Source: Alphaproteobacteria bacterium
GTDB lineage: Bacteria > Pseudomonadota > Alphaproteobacteria > UBA8366 > JADFVY01
Direction of reading: 5' to 3'
NCBI GenBank assembly: GCA_029881615.1
Contig: JAOUMF010000122.1
Span: 1-6,735, forward strand
DNA: 6,735 nucleotides
Positions 1-6,573 of this stretch are shown here, piece after piece (within the stretch, counting starts at the first letter, position 1; the number at the start of each line of letters is the position of its first letter). A model generated the notes under the pieces. That model saw nothing but the letters and a program-made list of their open reading frames with translations, was not told the DNA's origin and did no database searches. The position numbers and the translations under genes are program-made.

Positions 1-262
<262 letters not shown>

Positions 263-284
263 TCAACAAAATTAACGGCAAGTC

Positions 285-312
285 TCCCGGAAGGGCGCGA
301 ACCCTTCCGGGA
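285..312 (-). terminator. Perfect 11-bp hairpin between binding-protein and hydantoinase genes (attenuator or mRNA stabiliser)
   Basis: TCCCGGAAGGG (285-295) and CCCTTCCGGGA (302-312) are perfect inverted complements around a 6-nt loop. The hairpin begins 9 nt beyond the stop codon of the binding-protein gene and ends about 25 nt before the Shine-Dalgarno of the hydantoinase gene. On the minus strand no T-run follows the stem directly; a looser T-rich stretch (TTAATTTTGTT) starts about 10 nt later. It is therefore not a classical strong intrinsic terminator. Such hairpins after binding-protein genes often protect the upstream mRNA end or partly terminate, giving more binding protein than downstream product. 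That role here is inferred. Confidence 0.5.
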
Positions 313-321
313 TATTCAGAC

Positions 322-1314
322 CTACATGGCCTTGGCTTTGTCCGTTACCGCGTGGGTCCAGGCCCCCGTGGGCGCCTTGGTGATGACCGGATCGGAGCCG
401 CCCGAAAGCAGCGTCTGGACCGTGCGCTCATAGTCTTTCTCGTTCAGCGAGCCATCGGAACCTTCGGTCAGCTTGTTGATTTCGCCCATCATGCGAACCT
501 GATGCTTTTCGGTCTGCGCGCCGGTTGCGTCGTTTTCCAGCACGATCAGGGCAGCTTCCTTCTGGTTTTCGCGCGCCCAGGCCCAGCCCTTCATGCTGGC
601 CTTGACGAAGCGGGCCATCCGTTCGACGAAGGCCGCGTCCTTCAGGCGATCTTCCAGAACGTAAAGGCCGTCCTCAAGAGTCGCCACGCCCTCATCCTCA
701 TATTTGAAGACGACCAGGTCGCTGGGCTTCAGGCCGGCGTCGATGACCTGCCAATATTCGTTATAGGTCATGGTCGAAACGCAATCGGCCTGCTTCTGCA
801 GTAGCGGGTCGACGTTGAAGCCCTGCTTCAGGACCTTCACGCCCTTGTCGCCGCCCTTGGTGGAAATGCCGAGCTTGGACATCCAGCTGAGGAACGGATA
901 TTCGTTGCCGAAGAACCAGACGCCGAGGGTCTTGCCCCGGAAATCCTCCGGCTTGGCGATGCCGGTTTCCTTGCGGCAGGTCAGCATCATGCCCGAGCGC
1001 TTGAAGGGCTGGGCGATATTGACCAGGGCCACGCCTTTTTCGCGCGACGCCAGCGCCGACGGCATCCAGTCGATGACAACATCGGCGCCGCCGCCGGCGA
1101 TGATCTGCGGCGGCGAGATGTCGGGACCGCCCGGATTGATTGTCACGTCCAGCCCGGCCGCGTCATAGAAGCCCTTTTCCTTGGCCACGTAATAGCCTGC
1201 GAACTGCGCCTGCGTGACCCATTTCAATTGCAGCGTCACCTTGTCGGCTGCGTGGGCGGCGGTCGCGCTTAAGGCAAACGCCGCCGCTGTTAATATCAAA
1301 CCTGTCTTTTTCAT
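322..1314 (-). CDS. NMT1/THI5-like periplasmic substrate-binding protein of a pyrimidine-type ABC importer
   Basis: The 330-residue protein is the solute receptor of the ABC importer encoded just upstream. It starts with a Sec signal peptide: MKK, a hydrophobic stretch at 5-19, and probable cleavage after AHA at residue 22. The mature protein opens with VTLQLKWVTQAQFAGYYVAK (26-45) followed by EKGFYDAAGLDVTI (46-59), the hallmark of the NMT1/THI5 (SsuA/ThiY-like) family. GGADVVIDWMPSALASREKG (75-94) is the usual hinge and ligand region. Cys113 and Cys178 could form a disulfide in the periplasm. ThiY-type relatives bind formylaminopyrimidine or other thiamin-precursor pyrimidines, and others bind sulfonates or nitrate. 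Because the operon encodes dihydropyrimidine breakdown, I infer uracil, thymine, a dihydropyrimidine or a related ureide as ligand. The start is supported by AGGAG (1327-1323) 8 nt upstream. A 43-nt gap follows the second permease gene, giving this highly expressed component its own ribosome site. Confidence 0.88.
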   Translation of the reverse strand: MKKTGLILTAAAFALSATAAHAADKVTLQLKWVTQAQFAGYYVAKEKGFYDAAGLDVTINPGGPDISPPQIIAGGGADVVIDWMPSALASREKGVALVNIAQPFKRSGMMLTCRKETGIAKPEDFRGKTLGVWFFGNEYPFLSWMSKLGISTKGGDKGVKVLKQGFNVDPLLQKQADCVSTMTYNEYWQVIDAGLKPSDLVVFKYEDEGVATLEDGLYVLEDRLKDAAFVERMARFVKASMKGWAWARENQKEAALIVLENDATGAQTEKHQVRMMGEINKLTEGSDGSLNEKDYERTVQTLLSGGSDPVITKAPTGAWTHAVTDKAKAM

Positions 1315-1357
1315 TTTTTAATCTCCTGTTGTTGGAAGCCCCCGGAAATTTATGCGG

Positions 1358-2485
1358 TCATCGCCTCTCCCGGAATGAGGGATGCCAGAAGGTAATGGCG
1401 CGCTCACCAAGCGATACCACACCGTAGAATGCGGAACCGGCCAGGGCGGCGACAACGATTTCGGCCCAGACCATATCCACGTTCATTCGCCCGACCTCGG
1501 TCGAAATGCGGAACCCCATGCCGACGATCGGCGTGCCGAAAAATTCGGCGACGATGGCGCCGATCAGGGCGAGGGTTGAATTGATTTTTAGCGCGTTGAA
1601 GATGAACGGCATGGCCGCGGGCAGACGTAATTTGAAAAGCGTCTGCCAGTAGCTGGCCGCATAGGACCGCAGCAATTCGCGTTCCAGCACGCCCGATGCC
1701 GTCAATCCGGTAACCGTGTTCACCAGCATCGGGAAGAATGTCATGATCACCACGACGGCGGCCTTCGACTGCCAGTCGAACCCAAACCACATCACCATTA
1801 TCGGTGCGACGCCGACGATGGGAAGCGCACTGACCAGATTGCCCAGCGGCAACAGTCCGCGTTGCAGAAACGGTACCCGGTCGACCAGGATCGCGACCAG
1901 GAAGCCGCTGCCACAGCCCATGATGTAGCCAGCCAGCACGGCCTTCATGAAGGTCTGCTGAAAATCCTCCCAAAGGATATCGAGGGAACCCATGAAACGG
2001 TCGCCGATCATGCCCGGCGCCGGCAGCAGAACCTGCGGCACGCCGAATCCGACGACGGCGATTTCCCACAGATAGATCATCCACAGGCCAAAGGCGGCCG
2101 GCACGAACAGGTTGGCCAATCGCTGCCATCTGGGATTGGTGGAGCGGAACGCCGCGATGCCGTCGATTCCGCGCCAGGCAACCGCCCACAGGGCCAGATT
2201 GAACAGCCAGAATCCGGATCCGGTCGTCATTCCGTCGCCGATGGCGTGGATGAAGCCAAGCGATATGGCGGTGGCGGCGATGACCAGCAGAACCAGGGTT
2301 GCGCTGTGCCAGAACGCCGTCACGCCCTTCCAGGCAAAAAAGCCGGACAGTGCGACAAGCAAAACAGCCGCGCCCAGAAATTCCGGGCCGTCCGTCCATC
2401 GGCCACCGGCGACGGGTGGAAACAACAGCGCCGTCAATCCCAGAACGGCCGCTGCCACGCACCATTTGTCCAGTCTGGCGATCAT
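1358..2485 (-). CDS. ABC transporter permease with extra N-terminal membrane segments
   Basis: This 375-residue inner-membrane protein is one of two permeases of the importer. The C-terminal part (about 126-370) is an SsuC/TauC/ThiX-type (BPD_transp_1) permease. It has a first helix at 128-146, then VLLPAPGMIG (152-161), ALPIVGVAPIMVMWFG (220-235), and the EAA coupling loop YAASYWQTLFKLRLPAAMPF (275-294) that contacts the ATPase. GAIVAEFFG (309-317) and VGMGFRI (321-327) follow. Residues 1-125 form an extension with about four hydrophobic segments (8-26, 35-51, 61-82, 90-110), making it roughly 100 residues longer than usual. The ATG at 2485 is chosen because it overlaps the stop of the preceding permease (ATGA) and begins a plausible membrane protein. 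The reading frame stays open to an ATG at 2764, but that stretch is antisense-like, Arg/Pro-rich sequence inside the other permease gene and is rejected as coding. Translation is probably coupled to the upstream gene. Confidence 0.88.
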   Translation of the reverse strand: MIARLDKWCVAAAVLGLTALLFPPVAGGRWTDGPEFLGAAVLLVALSGFFAWKGVTAFWHSATLVLLVIAATAISLGFIHAIGDGMTTGSGFWLFNLALWAVAWRGIDGIAAFRSTNPRWQRLANLFVPAAFGLWMIYLWEIAVVGFGVPQVLLPAPGMIGDRFMGSLDILWEDFQQTFMKAVLAGYIMGCGSGFLVAILVDRVPFLQRGLLPLGNLVSALPIVGVAPIMVMWFGFDWQSKAAVVVIMTFFPMLVNTVTGLTASGVLERELLRSYAASYWQTLFKLRLPAAMPFIFNALKINSTLALIGAIVAEFFGTPIVGMGFRISTEVGRMNVDMVWAEIVVAALAGSAFYGVVSLGERAITFWHPSFRERR

Positions 2486-3402
2486 GGCCGGGCCCCCATG
2501 CGGCGCAATAATTGCTTTTCGATCATGCCAACCAGCGCGACCATCGATGCCGCCAACAGGGCCGCGGTCACCAGCGCCGACCAGATCTGGATGGTCTGGC
2601 CATAGTAGGAACCCGCCAGCAGCCGCGCGCCAAGGCCCGCCTGGGCGCCGGTCGGCAGCTCGCCGACAATGGCGCCGACCAGGCTGATGGCGATCGCCAC
2701 CTTCAGGCTGGTGAACAGGAACGGCAGGGACGACGGCCAGCGTAGCAGCCAGAAGGTCTGCCACTGATTTGCGTTATAGGTGTGCATCAGGTCCATCTGC
2801 AGGGGATCGGGCGAGCGCAGCCCCTTGACCATGCCGATGGTGACCGGAAAAAAGCACAGATAGGTAGAGATGATTGCCTTGGGTATCAGCCCCTTGAGTC
2901 CGATCGCGCCCAGCACCACCACGATCATCGGCGCAATGGCGAGAATCGGAATGGTCTGCGACGAGATCACCCAGGGCATGAGGCTTTTTTCCAGCGCCTT
3001 CACATGGACGATTCCAACCGCCAGAAATATCCCCAGCACCGTGCCGATGGCAAAGCCCAGCAATGTCGAGGACAAGGTGACCCAGGAATGGAAAACCAGA
3101 CTGCGCTTCGAGGTGATCTTCGTGTCGATGATGGTCTTCTTCATTTCGACCAGAATCTGGTGCGGCGCCGGCAGGAGCGGCCGTTCCTGCGACAGGGTGG
3201 CGCTCACCAGATCGCCCGCGCTCCAGGCCGTTTCTTCTCTCTCGAACCGGTCGATCTGCATCTGGGCGTTCATATAGATCGCGCCGAGATACCAGAGCGC
3301 GAGGATGACCAGGGATACGGCCGCGACCGGCCCGGCCCGGCCTGCCGCCACCCGCGAGACGATGTTTACTTTAGGTCCCGCGATGGCCGCCGCGTCAGTC
3401 AT
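2482..3402 (-). CDS. ABC transporter permease (SsuC/ThiX-like)
   Basis: This 306-residue inner-membrane permease pairs with the next gene product to form the channel of the importer. An N-terminal helix spans about 24-44 and is followed by a polar, probably periplasmic segment (45-100) carrying the family LLPAP motif (76-80). The BPD_transp_1 core follows: hydrophobic segments near 108-130, 145-168 and 172-192, the EAA-loop YNANQWQTFWLLRWPSSLPF (209-228), then GAIVGELPTG (243-252), GLGARLLAG (256-264) and a last helix around 273-293. The ATG at 3402 lies in ATGACTGA, so it overlaps the end of the ATPase gene by 8 nt, and its stop overlaps the start of the second permease by 4 nt (ATGA). This implies translational coupling and equal dosage. 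Two different permeases imply a heterodimer rather than the homodimer known for SsuC-type systems. The substrate cannot be read from the permease. Confidence 0.92.
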   Translation of the reverse strand: MTDAAAIAGPKVNIVSRVAAGRAGPVAAVSLVILALWYLGAIYMNAQMQIDRFEREETAWSAGDLVSATLSQERPLLPAPHQILVEMKKTIIDTKITSKRSLVFHSWVTLSSTLLGFAIGTVLGIFLAVGIVHVKALEKSLMPWVISSQTIPILAIAPMIVVVLGAIGLKGLIPKAIISTYLCFFPVTIGMVKGLRSPDPLQMDLMHTYNANQWQTFWLLRWPSSLPFLFTSLKVAIAISLVGAIVGELPTGAQAGLGARLLAGSYYGQTIQIWSALVTAALLAASMVALVGMIEKQLLRRMGARP

Positions 3403-4228
3403 CGTAACTATGTCCCGCCCGCAGCCCCTCGCGCACCCGATGGGCTATTTCAAGAAAGTCCGCGGTTTCCCGAATGTCGAGCGTGCGATCACGGGGGAAA
3501 TTCGTTTCGATAACGTCGATGATTCGCCCTGGACGCGGCGACATGACGACGATTTTGGTGGACAGGAACACCGCCTCGGGGATCGAGTGGGTGACGAACA
3601 CCACGGTCTTGCGGGTCTTGTCCCACAGCTTCAGAAGCTGTTCGTTAAGGTGGTCGCGGACGATCTCGTCGAGTGCGCCGAACGGTTCATCCATCAGCAA
3701 GATTTCGGGGTCGAAGCACAGGGCGCGCGCGATGGAGGCCCGCTGCTGCATGCCACCCGATAATTGCCACGGAAATTTCTTCGCGAATCCCGCAAGATCC
3801 ACCAGTTCCAGATATTTCCTGGCTCGTTCCTCGCGTTCCTCGCGCGGCATGCCCATGATTTCCAGCGGCAGTGTCACGTTGCGTTCGATGTTCCGCCATG
3901 GATAGAGGGCGGGTGCCTGGAAGACATAGCCATAGCTTCGGTCCAGCCGGGCCTGATGGGCCGAAACGCCGTTGATCTCTATGCTGCCCGCGGTCGGCTG
4001 TTCCAGATCCGCGATGGCTCGCAGCAAAGTCGTCTTGCCGCAACCCGACGGGCCGATAAAGGAAACGAACTCTCCATGTTCGACCTGCAGGTCGATCTCG
4101 GACAGGGCATAAACCGGACTGTCCGCCGTCTGGAAGGTCAGGGAAAGTTTTTTCGCTTCCACGACCGTCCGCCGCTGACCGGCATCCTGGGCAGGCTTTT
4201 CAATGCTTTGTGCGGGCGACGCGGTCAT
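3395..4228 (-). CDS. ABC transporter ATP-binding protein (SsuB/TauB/ThiZ-like)
   Basis: This 277-residue cytoplasmic ATPase powers the importer. All nucleotide-binding elements are intact: Walker A GPSGCGKTT (59-67, Lys65), Q-loop Gln104 in YVFQAPALYPW, signature LSGGMQQR (156-163), Walker B ILLMDEP (176-182, catalytic Glu181), D-loop GALD (184-187) and switch His214 in FVTHSIPEAV. The sequence VFQAPALYPWRNIERNV and the PRPGRI segment (231-236) are typical of the nitrate/sulfonate/taurine/thiamin-precursor ATPase group. About 20 polar residues precede the domain. The gene starts 13 nt after the stop of the Zn-hydrolase gene, with AAGGA overlapping that TAA, and its end overlaps the first permease gene by 8 nt. 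The family assignment is firm; the substrate is inferred from neighbours. Confidence 0.95.
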   Translation of the reverse strand: MTASPAQSIEKPAQDAGQRRTVVEAKKLSLTFQTADSPVYALSEIDLQVEHGEFVSFIGPSGCGKTTLLRAIADLEQPTAGSIEINGVSAHQARLDRSYGYVFQAPALYPWRNIERNVTLPLEIMGMPREEREERARKYLELVDLAGFAKKFPWQLSGGMQQRASIARALCFDPEILLMDEPFGALDEIVRDHLNEQLLKLWDKTRKTVVFVTHSIPEAVFLSTKIVVMSPRPGRIIDVIETNFPRDRTLDIRETADFLEIAHRVREGLRAGHSYDD

Positions 4229-4241
4229 TATCGTTTATTCC

Positions 4242-5489
4242 TTAATCGGCGCTGCCGGCTTTCTCGACGATTGCCCGTAGCAATACATTGCCGCCGGCGG
4301 TGATCCATTCCGGTTTGGCGTCTTCGACTTCATTATGGCTGATGCCGTCGATGCAGGGCACGAAAACCATCGCGGTCGGGGCGACCTTGGCCATATAGCA
4401 GGCGTCGTGACCGGCGCCCGAAACGATTTCCCGTGCCGTATATCCGAAGGCCGCGGCGCCTTCGCGCACGGCCGAAACGCAGCTCTCGTCGAAATGAATC
4501 GGCTTGTAATAGAAGATCTGCTCGATCTCGCATTCGAGGCCGATTTCGCTGGTGATTTTTTGCACGCCGGCACGCAGCGCCGCGTCCATTTTCGTCAGCA
4601 CATCGTCGTCCGGGTGGCGGAAATCGACGGTCATGAACACCCTGCCCGGGATAACGTTTCGCGAGTTGGGGTGGACTTCCAGCATGCCGACCGTCGCGCA
4701 GGCGACCGGCGCGTTATCCAGGCCGGTGCGGTTGACCAGATCCACGATCCGCGCCGCGCCCAGAAGCGCGTCCTTGCGAATGGCCATCGGCGTCGGCCCG
4801 GCATGGGATTCGACGCCAGTCAGCGTCAGTTCGTACCAGCGCTGGCCCTGCGCATCGGTGACGATGCCGATGGTCTTGTTCTCGGCCTCCAGGATCGGGC
4901 CCTGTTCGATATGGGTCTCGAAGAAGGCGTGGACGTCGCGGCCGCCGACTTCCTCGGCCCCGGCATAGCCGATTCGCTTCAATTCCTCGCCCATGGTCTT
5001 GCCGTCGGCGTCGGCCCGGCTGAGCCCGTATTCCAGGTCGAACTCTCCGGCGAATACGCCGGACGCAACCATCGCGGGGGCGAAGCGAGAGCCTTCTTCG
5101 TTGGTCCAGACCGCAACTTCGACCGGCCGCTCGGTCTCGACGCCAAGATCGTTCAGGCTACGCAAGACTTCCAGGCCGGCCAGCACGCCGAACACGCCGT
5201 CGAAACGCCCGCCGGTGGGCTGGGTGTCAAGATGGCTGCCGGTCATCACCGGGGCCAGATCGTTGTTCTTGCCGGGACGGCGGGCGAAGATATTGCCCAT
5301 CTTGTCGATCTTGATGGAACAGCCGGCTTCCTTGCACCAGTTCACGAAGAGGTCGCGGCCCTGCTTGTCCAGATCGGTCAGCGCCAGGCGACAGCAGCCG
5401 CCCTTTTCCGTGGCGCCGATCTTGGCCATTTCCATCAGGCTGTCCCACAGCCGCTTGCCATCTATCTGAAGGTTTTGTTCGCTCGCCAT
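4242..5489 (-). CDS. M20-family Zn-dependent amidohydrolase (beta-ureidopropionase / N-carbamoyl-L-amino-acid hydrolase)
   Basis: This 415-residue enzyme has the usual length and layout of the amidase/hydantoinase/carbamoylase branch of peptidase family M20. Expected metal-site residues are present: His86 in GSHLDT, Asp97 in GGRFDG, Glu131-Glu132 in TNEEGSRF, His193 in ETHIEQGP and His385 in GISHNEVE. The dimerisation (lid) domain is about 215-330 and includes GVESHAGPTPM (225-235) and NSRNVIPG (275-282); GAGHDACYMA is at 358-367. Relatives hydrolyse N-carbamoyl-beta-alanine, N-carbamoyl-L-amino acids, or allantoate in the cytoplasm. Next to a hydantoinase and under an apparent RutR-type operator, N-carbamoyl-beta-alanine (the last step of reductive uracil breakdown) is the best guess. 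The ATG at 5489 has GGGAG (5502-5498) 8 nt upstream. It follows the nitrilase-type gene by 22 nt. The odd point is that both genes appear to encode the same reaction in unrelated folds. Confidence 0.9.
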   Translation of the reverse strand: MASEQNLQIDGKRLWDSLMEMAKIGATEKGGCCRLALTDLDKQGRDLFVNWCKEAGCSIKIDKMGNIFARRPGKNNDLAPVMTGSHLDTQPTGGRFDGVFGVLAGLEVLRSLNDLGVETERPVEVAVWTNEEGSRFAPAMVASGVFAGEFDLEYGLSRADADGKTMGEELKRIGYAGAEEVGGRDVHAFFETHIEQGPILEAENKTIGIVTDAQGQRWYELTLTGVESHAGPTPMAIRKDALLGAARIVDLVNRTGLDNAPVACATVGMLEVHPNSRNVIPGRVFMTVDFRHPDDDVLTKMDAALRAGVQKITSEIGLECEIEQIFYYKPIHFDESCVSAVREGAAAFGYTAREIVSGAGHDACYMAKVAPTAMVFVPCIDGISHNEVEDAKPEWITAGGNVLLRAIVEKAGSAD

Positions 5490-5511
5490 GAGATTGTCTC
5501 CCGTTATGCGC

Positions 5512-6381
5512 TCAGCGGCCGATATCCGTCAGCGGGCCATAGGTTTCCGGCCGACGATCGCGGAAAAACTGCCAGTTGTTACGAATGGTTTTTACCATGT
5601 CGAAATCCATTTCATGGACCAGAAGTTCGTCCTTGTCACGGCTGGCGATGGCCTCGATCTCGCCACGCGGATTGACGAAATAGCTCTGCCCATAGAATTC
5701 GCCGATATTCCACGGAGCCTCGGTTCCGATCCGGTTGATGGCGCCGATGAAGACACCGTTGGCGGCGGCCGACGCCGGCTGTTCCAGGCGCCACAGATAT
5801 TCGGAAACCCCGGCAACGGTGGCCGACGGATTGACGATATATTCCGCGCCGCGCAGCGCCAATGCGCGCCAGCCCTCGGGGAAATGTCGGTCGTAGCAGA
5901 TATAGACGCCCAGCTTGCAATAGGCGGTATCGAACACCGGCCAGTCGGACGAGCCGGGCTTGAAGAAGAATTTTTCCCAGAACCCGGCGACGTGGGGGAT
6001 GTGGGATTTGCGGTACTTGCCCAGGAAGGTTCCGTCGGCATCGATTACCGCGGCGGTGTTGTAATAGACGCCAGTGATGTCTTCCTCATAAATCGGGACG
6101 ACGATCACCATGCTGTGTTTCTTTGCATATTCCTGCATTAGCCGGGTGGTGTGGCCGTCGGGGATTTTTTCAGCCGCCGCGTACCATTTGCTGTCCTGGC
6201 TGGGACAGAAATAGGGTTGGGTAAAGACTTCCTGGAAGCACAGGACCTGAACACCCTGCTTGCCGGCCTCGTCGATCAGCGGGATGTGAGCTTCCAACAT
6301 CTTGTCGCGAATCTGTTCGGGCGTCATCGACGTGTCGCCCTTCAGTCCCATCTGAATGAGACCGCCCTTCAATTTTCCCAT
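5512..6381 (-). CDS. Nitrilase-superfamily N-carbamoyl-beta-alanine amidohydrolase (beta-ureidopropionase)
   Basis: This 289-residue cytoplasmic C-N hydrolase shows the catalytic residues Glu51 (LCFQEVFTQPYF), Lys125 (GKYRKSHIPH) and nucleophile Cys162 (VYICYDRHFPEGWR), plus the second conserved glutamate Glu136 (FWEKFFF). The PSATVAG, QPASAAANG and NRIGTEAPW segments and the C-terminal RDRRPETYG match the carbamoyl-beta-alanine amidohydrolase branch of the superfamily. The reaction is N-carbamoyl-beta-alanine to beta-alanine, CO2 and NH3. The ATG at 6381 starts MGKLKGGLIQMGLKGD, where relatives start, with a weak GGTGA Shine-Dalgarno 5 nt upstream. The reading frame stays open to an ATG at 6609, but that extension crosses the operators and the divergent regulator start, so it is rejected. 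A GTG at 6390 is a possible minor alternative. It is the first gene of the operon. N-carbamoylputrescine amidase is a less likely alternative because of the context and these motifs. Confidence 0.92.
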   Translation of the reverse strand: MGKLKGGLIQMGLKGDTSMTPEQIRDKMLEAHIPLIDEAGKQGVQVLCFQEVFTQPYFCPSQDSKWYAAAEKIPDGHTTRLMQEYAKKHSMVIVVPIYEEDITGVYYNTAAVIDADGTFLGKYRKSHIPHVAGFWEKFFFKPGSSDWPVFDTAYCKLGVYICYDRHFPEGWRALALRGAEYIVNPSATVAGVSEYLWRLEQPASAAANGVFIGAINRIGTEAPWNIGEFYGQSYFVNPRGEIEAIASRDKDELLVHEMDFDMVKTIRNNWQFFRDRRPETYGPLTDIGR

Positions 6382-6506
6382 TTTTGTCACCACTGCTTGC
6401 CTGTTCACACTCAGCTGGCTGCTCGTCACGATATCATTCGCGCGGCGGCCTAGTTTTTCTTTACCAACTGACCCAGTTATGTTCGGATACGCGATCTCGA
6501 ACAATC

Positions 6507-6522
6507 CTGACCAATCGGTCAG
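6507..6522. promoter_or_regulatory. RutR-like operator 1 (palindrome)
   Basis: CTGACCAATCGGTCAG has perfectly complementary 6-bp arms around AATC. It agrees at 11 of 14 defined positions with the E. coli RutR site TTGACCAnnTGGTCAA, recalled from knowledge. It shares the core TGACCAAYCGGTCA with a second site 33 bp downstream. It lies just upstream of the TATAAT at 6525-6530 on the plus strand, where a bound regulator could block the regulator's own promoter. Confidence 0.75.
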
Positions 6523-6524
6523 GT

Positions 6525-6530
6525 TATAAT
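6525..6530 (+). promoter_or_regulatory. Candidate -10 box for the TetR-family regulator gene
   Basis: TATAAT is a perfect -10 hexamer on the plus strand, 44 nt before the regulator ATG. No convincing -35 box lies 16-18 bp upstream (CAATCC at 17 bp), so the promoter would be weak or need an activator. It sits between the two operators, which suggests autoregulation. Confidence 0.35.
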
Positions 6531-6555
6531 TGCACGGGTTTGACCAACCGGTCAA
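6526..6555 (-). promoter_or_regulatory. Candidate operon promoter, overlapping operator 2
   Basis: On the minus strand, TTGACC (6555-6550) resembles a sigma-70 -35 box (5 of 6). Eighteen nt later AATTAT (6531-6526) matches the -10 consensus at 4 of 6, giving a transcript start near 6519. The -35 lies inside operator 2 and the predicted start lies inside operator 1, which is the geometry expected for repression. The leader would be about 140 nt. A weaker alternative further in is TTGTTC (6504-6499), a 17-nt spacer and CATAAC (6481-6476). Neither has been tested. Confidence 0.35.
6540..6555. promoter_or_regulatory. RutR-like operator 2 (palindrome)
   Basis: TTGACCAACCGGTCAA has complementary 6-bp arms TTGACC/GGTCAA. 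It agrees at 13 of 14 defined positions with the E. coli RutR consensus TTGACCAnnTGGTCAA as recalled. It contains the -35-like TTGACC of the minus-strand operon and would lie at the very start of the regulator transcript, 18 bp before its ATG. The spacing to operator 1 is 33 bp, about three helical turns. Confidence 0.8.
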
Positions 6556-6573
6556 TGTTTTTTGGGGCGATGA

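Noticed and set aside
285..312. The hairpin as an insertion-sequence end or recombination site.
   Set aside because: There is no matching copy elsewhere in the window, no transposase and no target duplication. A transcript-level role fits better.
1404..2465. A 353-codon minus-strand frame offset from the second permease.
   Set aside because: It is a +1 shadow of the permease: Arg/His-rich, without membrane segments or known motifs.
2486..2764. A 93-residue N-terminal extension of the second permease, reading back to an ATG at 2764.
   Set aside because: The encoded peptide is Arg/Gly/Pro-rich and looks like an alternate-frame reading of the first permease gene. The ATGA overlap at 2485 is a better start.
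1862..3513. Plus-strand open frames of up to about 247 codons opposite the permease genes.
   Set aside because: Their composition is biased (Gln/Arg/His/Asp) and they are opposite well-supported permease genes, with no ribosome site or motif support noticed.
4335..5675. A 446-codon open frame on the plus strand.
   Set aside because: It lies antisense to the Zn-hydrolase and nitrilase-type genes, whose families are clear. Its protein has no recognisable domain, and long antisense frames are common in GC-rich coding DNA.
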